This document shows positions 58,691 through 64,000 of a stretch of 64,000 nt of DNA, one piece after another. Made by a program: the position numbers and the translations under genes. The DNA comes from Agelaius tricolor (Eukaryota > Chordata > Aves > Passeriformes > Icteridae), in assembly GCA_023055355.1 (NCBI GenBank), contig JALJCS010000029.1:3782001-3846000 (forward strand), in the 5' to 3' direction. The notes below the pieces were generated by a model. It was not told the DNA's origin. It searched no databases and saw nothing but the letters and a program-made list of their open reading frames with translations. Each line of letters begins with the position of its first letter. Position 1 is the first letter of the stretch.

Positions 58691-60057
58691 AGGGACTGCC
58701 TCATTCTGTGGCCAGGCACAACCAGCCCTGGGTCTCACCATGCCAGGGTCTTATCTCTGCCCTGCCTGCTCATTGCTGTCAGCTGTGGCTGCCTCTTCAT
58801 GAGGAAGGAGTGTCAAATATACCCCAAAATGTGCTCTGCAAGGACGAGAGACCCCAGAGCAGAACCCAAAAGCAGCTGCTGCCTTATCACACCTGGCTGC
58901 TTCCTGGTGAGTCCATCAGCGCCCTGTCAGGACGGTGACACCTGGTGTGGCACAGAAATCCTGCAGGGTACAACCCGTGTCACACAGGCAGGGGAGGGGT
59001 GGGATCAGCAGAGATGGCTCAGGGCAGCGTTTTCCAGCTGCCTCCAGAAAGGCCAGGCAGAGGGGAGGTGCTCAGGGGCTGTGAGCCCCCTCTGCCAGAT
59101 GTTCACCAGTGGTTGCTCTCACCCATTGTTATTAGCACTGAATTCTCTGCATCCTCTCACTGTGTTTCCAATGCCCAGCTGCCTGTGCATCACCAGCTAG
59201 GTGGGCTGACCCTCAGTTATCCCCTTTTTTAACTTTTCTGGGCTCGGGTGTGTTTTATGGAAGCCCTGGAGCAAAGGAGTGCTCCTTCATGTAGCATTTT
59301 ATGTGCCACAGTGCGGTCTTTATTACTATTATTATTATTATTAAACGTTGTGGGGTTTTTTTGGTTTTTTTTTGTTTTCTTTTTTTTGTTTTTAATCTGG
59401 AGAGAACGGATATTTATAATTTACCACCCAGGGCTTGGTAATTAATATTTGTGTAGAGCTCTCAGCGATGTCTTGGATGTGAAATGTATTATATAAATAA
59501 AGACTGTCTTACAAGCAGCAGGGGAAGAGGGGAATGAAATAAAAACCAGGTTTCTGAGATGTTCATGGGAAAAGGTGAATCTGGGAAGGGATTCAGGACT
59601 GTGGGAATTGTCACCTGGATGCTGCCTGGGGAGGTCAGGGGGCCTGGTGTTCTGAGGCTGCTGAGCACACGTGGAATGAATTTATGTTCTCACACAGAGC
59701 AGGAAATGCAATGAACTCGCAGGAGCTTTGAGAAATATTGGAAATATCTGCATGGGAATAATACTGGGGGTTAGATGGGCTGTGGGGATGGAGCCGTGGT
59801 AGAAGTGCTGCTGCAAGGGGGCTGGCACCACCTGGGTGACAATGAAGGTGTCCCTTGTGCCCATCCCCTCATCCCCCCAGGCTGCAGAGGGGCAGGGGAG
59901 GGACTGTGCAGGAGCCAGCACCCCTCAGACTCAGTCACAGGGATGTGAACCCTGCTGGCCACAGGGAACCTTTTCAGCTTGTCCTGATGGTGCCAGGAGT
60001 GAGGATGAGGGAGAAAATCCCACTGCCCCTTGTGGGGTCACCAGCCCCAGGAGCTCG
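58691..60057. other. Intron: unique DNA with a short (ATT)n
   Basis: No exon is recognised. A (TTA)n microsatellite lies at about 59320-59343, followed by T/G-rich sequence to 59397. Confidence 0.4.
59320..59343. repeat. (ATT)n microsatellite
   Basis: tattactattattattattatt, about seven near-perfect triplets. Confidence 0.9.
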
Positions 60058-60215
60058 TTTGTATCAGAATCCCAGAGTGGTTTGGGTTGGATTGGATTTA
60101 AAGCCCAACTTGTTCCATCCTCTGCCATGGGACCTTCCCACTGGACCAGGTTTGTCCAAGCCCCGTTCAATCTGGCCTTGATGACCCTTTTGGGAGGCAT
60201 TTGGGGTCACTGATA
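60058..60215 (-). mobile_element. CR1 LINE 3' fragment, minus orientation
   Basis: Reverse-complement CR1 terminus: atcagaatcccagagtggtt, tgggttggattggatttaaa, then cactggaccaggtttgtcca and caatctggccttgatgaccc. Diverged and truncated. Confidence 0.88.
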
Positions 60216-60805
60216 TCTACAGGGGGTTAAAATCCTCCCCAGCAAACTCTGCCTATTCACAATTTGACTTTAAAAGAAACCCATTAAAAAAAAAAAACTG
60301 AAAAAAATGGGATTTTTTTTTTTCCCAAACCCCTCCCCAATACCCTGCCTGTCTCACAGCTGTGCTTAAAAAATTCCATCTGCTGCATCCCATCACAGGT
60401 TTTCATGGTCATAATAATTTCCCTGGAAAAGGCAGGTGTGGGTTGACTGGAATTATTACTGAACAGAGCTCAAACCACCAATTTTGGGTCAGGGAAAGGA
60501 AAAAAAAAAACCATCTAAAAAACTTGTTTCATTTTCCAGAAAAATATTTGGATTTTTGTTTCAATTACTGTTTTGGGGTTTGTTTTGTTTTTTGCTAAAT
60601 GTAACCAACTGTGGTTATGAAGGTCAGAGAAACCTGCTACCTAAACCAGAGAACACCTGACAATGAAACAAAACCTTTATTTTCTGGTTGAACAAAATAT
60701 TTAATTTGACTCAAACAATTTTTCACCTGATTTTTCACTTTTGTCATAAAATCAATTTCCTGCATAGCTCTGTTCTCCCACGCTGCCAGCATTGTGGAGT
60801 CAGGG
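60216..60805. other. Intron: AT-rich unique DNA
   Basis: A- and T-runs at about 60284-60320 and 60499-60510; otherwise unremarkable. Confidence 0.4.
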
Positions 60806-62712
60806 AATCTTTCTCCTTTCTTTGTATTATTTTCTCCTTTTCCTCCCTTTCTTGCTTTTCTTCTCTCTTTCCCCCCCTTTTTCTATTTTTCCTTTTTGTT
60901 TGAATTTTTCTCTTCTCCTTTTGTCTGATTTTTTTCTTTCTCTGTTCTTTTCCTTGCCCTTCCTTTCTTTCCCTTTTCCCCATTCTTTCCTTTTCCCCAG
61001 GTTTTTCCCCCTTCCCCACCTTTCCTCTTTCCTTCTCCCTCTTTCTTTTCTCTTGCCCTCTTTCCCTTCCCCACCCTTTCCCCTTCCTCCTTTTCCTTCT
61101 CCCCTTCTTCCCCTTCCCTGTCCTTCATCCTCCTCTTTTCCTCTTCTTTCCCTTCCCTTCCCTTCCCTTCCCTTCCCTTCCCTTCCCTTCCCTTCCCTTC
61201 CCTTCCCTTCCCTTCCCTTCCCCCTTCTTTTTCCCCCCTTTCCTTCCTTATCCTCTTTCTTTCCTTTCTTCCCTTCCCCCTTTTCCTTTCCCTTCCCTGT
61301 CCTTCCCTTTCTCCCTTATTTCCCTTCCCCTTTCCTCCCTTTCCCCCTTTCTTCTTCCCTCCCTTTCCTTTCCCCCACTTTTGTCCTTTCCCCTTCTTTC
61401 CCTTCCCCCATTTTTCTCTTCACCCCTTTCTCTTCATCCCTCTTTCCCTTTCCTCCTTCTTTCCCTCTCCTCCCTTTTCCCATCCACCCTTTTCCTTTCT
61501 CCCCAATCTTTCCCTCTTCCCCCTTCTCCTTCTCATCCTTTCCCTTTCCCCTTCTTTCCCTTCCCCTTCTCTTCCCTTCCTTCCTTCTTTCCTTTTCCCT
61601 CCCTTTCTTTCCTTTCCCCCCTTTCTTCCCACTTCTCTCCCTTTCCTTCCCTTCTCCCCTTTTCTCCTTTCCCTTCCCCCTCTTTTACCCTTTCCTCCCT
61701 CTTTTCCTTTCTCCCCTTCTTTCCCTTCCCTCCCTTTTTCTCTTCCCCATTTCTTTCCTTCCTTCCCCCTTCTTTCCTTTTCCCCTTTCTTCCCCTTCCT
61801 CCCTTTCTTTCCCTTCCCTCTTCTTTTCTTCCCTCACTTTCTTTCCTTTTCCCTTTCTTTCCCTGTTCCCTCCTTCCCCCTTTTCCTCCCATTTCCCTCT
61901 TTCTTTTCCTTTTCCCCCTTTCCCTTCTCTCCCATTTTTCTCTTTCCCTCCTTCTTTCCCTTTGCCCCCCCCTTTCTCCTCCTCTTTCACTTTCCCCCTC
62001 TCTTTCTCTTCTCCCTTCCCCCTTTTTCTCTTCTCCCCCCTTTCCCTCTTCTTTCCCATCCCCTTTCCCCCCTTTTTTCCCCTTCCCCCCTTTCTTTCCC
62101 TTTGTACCCCTCTTTCTTCCCTCTTTTCTCCCTCTCTTTCCCCTTCTCCCTTTTCCCTTATCCCCGCTTTTCCTCTTTCCCTCCTTCTTTCCCTTTCCCC
62201 CCACTTTCTCCTTCTCTTTCATTTTCCTCTTTTTCTCTCTCCCCCTTTTTCCCTTCTCCCCTCCTTTCCCTCTTCTTTCCCACCCCCTTTTCCCCCTTTC
62301 CTCCCTTTTTTCCCTTCCCCCTTTTCTTCCCCTTCTCCCCTCTCTTTCCTCCTCCACCTCTTTCTCCTTCCCTCCTCCTTTCCCTTTGCTCCCCTTTCTC
62401 CTCCACTTTCACTTTCTTCCTCTCTTTCTCTCTCCCCCTTCTCCCTTCCCCCTCTTTTTCCCATCCCCTTTCGTCCTTTCCCCCCCTTTCTACCCCTCTT
62501 TCTTCCCCTTTTCTCCCTCTCTTTCCCCTTCCCTCTTTCCCCTCTCCCCCCTTTTTCTCTTTCCTCCTTCTCTCACTTTTTCTCCCTTCTCCTCTTTCAC
62601 TTCCCTCCTCTCTTTCTCTCCCCCTTTTCCCTTCCCCCTCTTTTTCCCTGCTCCCCCTCTTTCCCCCTTCTTTCCCATCCCCTTTCCCCATTTTTTTCCC
62701 TCCAATCTCCTT
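60806..62712 (+). repeat. 1.9-kb polypyrimidine (CT) tract with internal higher-order repeats
   Basis: The plus strand is almost entirely C and T for 1.9 kb, with only scattered A or G. It contains a near-perfect (CCCTT)n array of about 15 units at 61148-61222. Its 3' half has a longer period: blocks opening with ctttca(c/t)tt and closing with cccatcccctttcccc-like sequence start near 61986, 62215, 62406 and 62596, about 190-230 bp apart. In the IgLON pre-mRNA this would be a giant U/C tract. The long open frames on both strands (Ser/Phe/Pro/Leu on plus, Gly/Lys/Glu/Arg on minus) result from the composition and are not proteins. Confidence 0.96.
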
Positions 62713-64000
62713 GCTCTGCCCTGCTCTGGCAGCCCTTATGTAACTAATCTGCAGGTAATATTGTGATTATATATCGGGAGCCATATGGTCCTGTGCAGTC
62801 ACTTCCCGTGTTGTTAAACTGCTGAAGCGGATAAACTCCATGTCCATGCACAAAGTAATTGCACAAAACTAATTTGTGTTTGCAAACAGAACTGAAATTA
62901 AGTATGTAAATAAGCAGAGCTGCAGACTAAATATTATAGTAGGGAAGGAGGGAGCGAGGGGGGAGGAGAAAGTGGAAACAACTTCATAACTGCAAAGTGC
63001 AATCCATGCAGGAGATGGGAATGGGAAGTGTTTCTAATGTGCAGGGAGCTGATGCTGTGAACAACTGTTGGAGGCTTTGTGGTTATAAATCCTGCCTGTC
63101 TCCAGTGCAGGCCCTGCCTCCAGCTGCAGCACCAGCTCCCTCATCCAGGGGGGAATAGAGATACGTTATAATTTAATGGGGTTTTTTAGCTGGGAAATAG
63201 ATCTAGTTTAACCCCGTGTGTCATTTGGTTAGAGGCTCTATTTTATTTGAAAACTTTTCAGGATGAATGTTTTATAGCCTGGGGTGAGCAGCGTGAATAA
63301 TGGATGTGGGGTTTGCTTTGAATCCATTTGGGGTTGAGCAGCAGCTCCCTCTCCCCCAAGGGGCAGGGACCCCCCTGTCCATGGGGTGTGAGCTTCTCCC
63401 TGAGCCAGGGGAGAGACTGAATTTGATTTTGGGGGCTTCTAGGGGGTCTTGGCACTAATTCCTGTTGAGCAATAGGTGGGATCTGCAGGGATGTGTCCCA
63501 GGGAGATGCAAATTGATTTTCGCAATGGCGAGATTTGGGCATGGGGGATGGATTTGTCACTGGTGCACACCCCAGAAAATGGAATATTTGCACACTCTGC
63601 ACCCACTCGAAATGCATTGGGGTGTCTGAGAGTGTCACAAGTGATCTGTGTGTGCTGGGATTCCAAAGCTGGGCAGAGCAGAGCGATGTTGGCTGCTGCA
63701 GAGAAGCTCTGAAGGGTCCCTCTGTCTCCCAGCCAGCAATGGGAAGGTTCCCTCTGCTGGCAAATGCCAGACTGGCCCTGGAAAAGCTCTCGGTGATTAC
63801 ACCGAGGCAGCGCTAAGGCAGAGAAAGGCTTTAATTGCGAGATGCTTGGGAAAATGTCACCACGTGTACACACATGTGACATCCTGTATTTATCGGGAGA
63901 AAAGGTGCTGGCAACGCTGCCTCCTATTTATAACCCTGCTAAAGCCTTGTCTTGGGACTGGAAGAAGAGCTCAGCTTCTCTCTACAAGTTTTTACTCCTA
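62713..64000. other. Intron: unique DNA, possible regulatory block
   Basis: No exon is recognised. The stretch 62740-62960 is AT-rich, repeat-free and looks like conserved regulatory sequence; it begins with a CTGCAG|GTAATA word described as a possible recursive splice site. The rest, to the window edge, shows nothing I can name. Confidence 0.4.

Larger units (their letters stand above)
13064..64000 (+). other. NTM/OPCML: Intron 1 of the IgLON gene (5' part, runs off the window)
   Basis: No segment encoding the rest of Ig1 (expected next: Cys, then RVTRVAWLNR-like sequence) is found downstream, so at least 50.9 kb is intron. Very long first introns are typical of NTM, OPCML and LSAMP. The sub-entries below describe its contents. 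Assignment assumes the gene continues on the plus strand past the window edge. Confidence 0.85.

Noticed and set aside
58454..59200. Plus-strand open frame of 248 codons
   Set aside because: It begins inside the LTR, runs through the CR1 tail and into unique DNA; no domain and no splice structure support it.
60792..62766. Open frames of 651 and 461 codons on plus and up to 274 codons on minus
   Set aside because: They lie wholly in the polypyrimidine tract. A strand made of C and T has no stop codons, and the products are only Ser/Phe/Pro/Leu or Gly/Lys/Glu/Arg strings with no domain.

Overview
This is bird genomic DNA, most likely from a songbird. Three kinds of evidence support that. There is one recognisable coding exon with a vertebrate CpG-island promoter. 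About a dozen CR1 LINE 3' fragments are present, with the avian 3'-end motifs (tggtttgggttggaaggg, caaccCAaaccattctgtgatt). Four solo LTRs have intact TG...CA ends and target-site duplications; LTRs of this kind are common in passerines. Nothing prokaryotic is present.

Layout. 1-11.9 kb is non-coding: a 1.1-kb minisatellite at 370-1455, two CR1 fragments, one solo LTR (7550-8048) and otherwise unique DNA. About 12.0-13.47 kb is a dense CpG island. It contains the only supported protein-coding exon, 12897-13063 on the plus strand. This is the first coding exon of an IgLON cell-adhesion gene (neurotrimin NTM or its neighbouring paralogue OPCML), encoding the signal peptide and the start of Ig domain 1. 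The rest of the window, 13064-64000, is the 5' part of its very long first intron. No second exon is seen. The intron holds a 0.28-kb tandem duplication (about 14.0-14.57 kb), three antisense solo LTRs (22477-23101, 53625-54072, 57880-58503, the last nested inside a CR1), scattered CR1 tails, an 819-bp 46/53-bp minisatellite (46194-47035), a 1.9-kb polypyrimidine tract (about 60806-62712), and several repeat-free blocks that look like regulatory DNA, including a GATA cluster at 38.5 kb and a CATAAAAGC cluster at 45.1 kb.

How it works together. The exon appears to serve two transcripts. It has its own ATG and signal peptide behind the CpG-island promoter. It also has a consensus 3' splice site at codon 28, exactly where known mammalian NTM/OPCML isoforms switch to a different N-terminus. 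The DNA upstream of 12.9 kb is therefore probably also intron for a longer transcript starting outside the window. Most long open frames here are by-products of tandem repeats, GC-rich DNA or CR1 fragments and are not genes.
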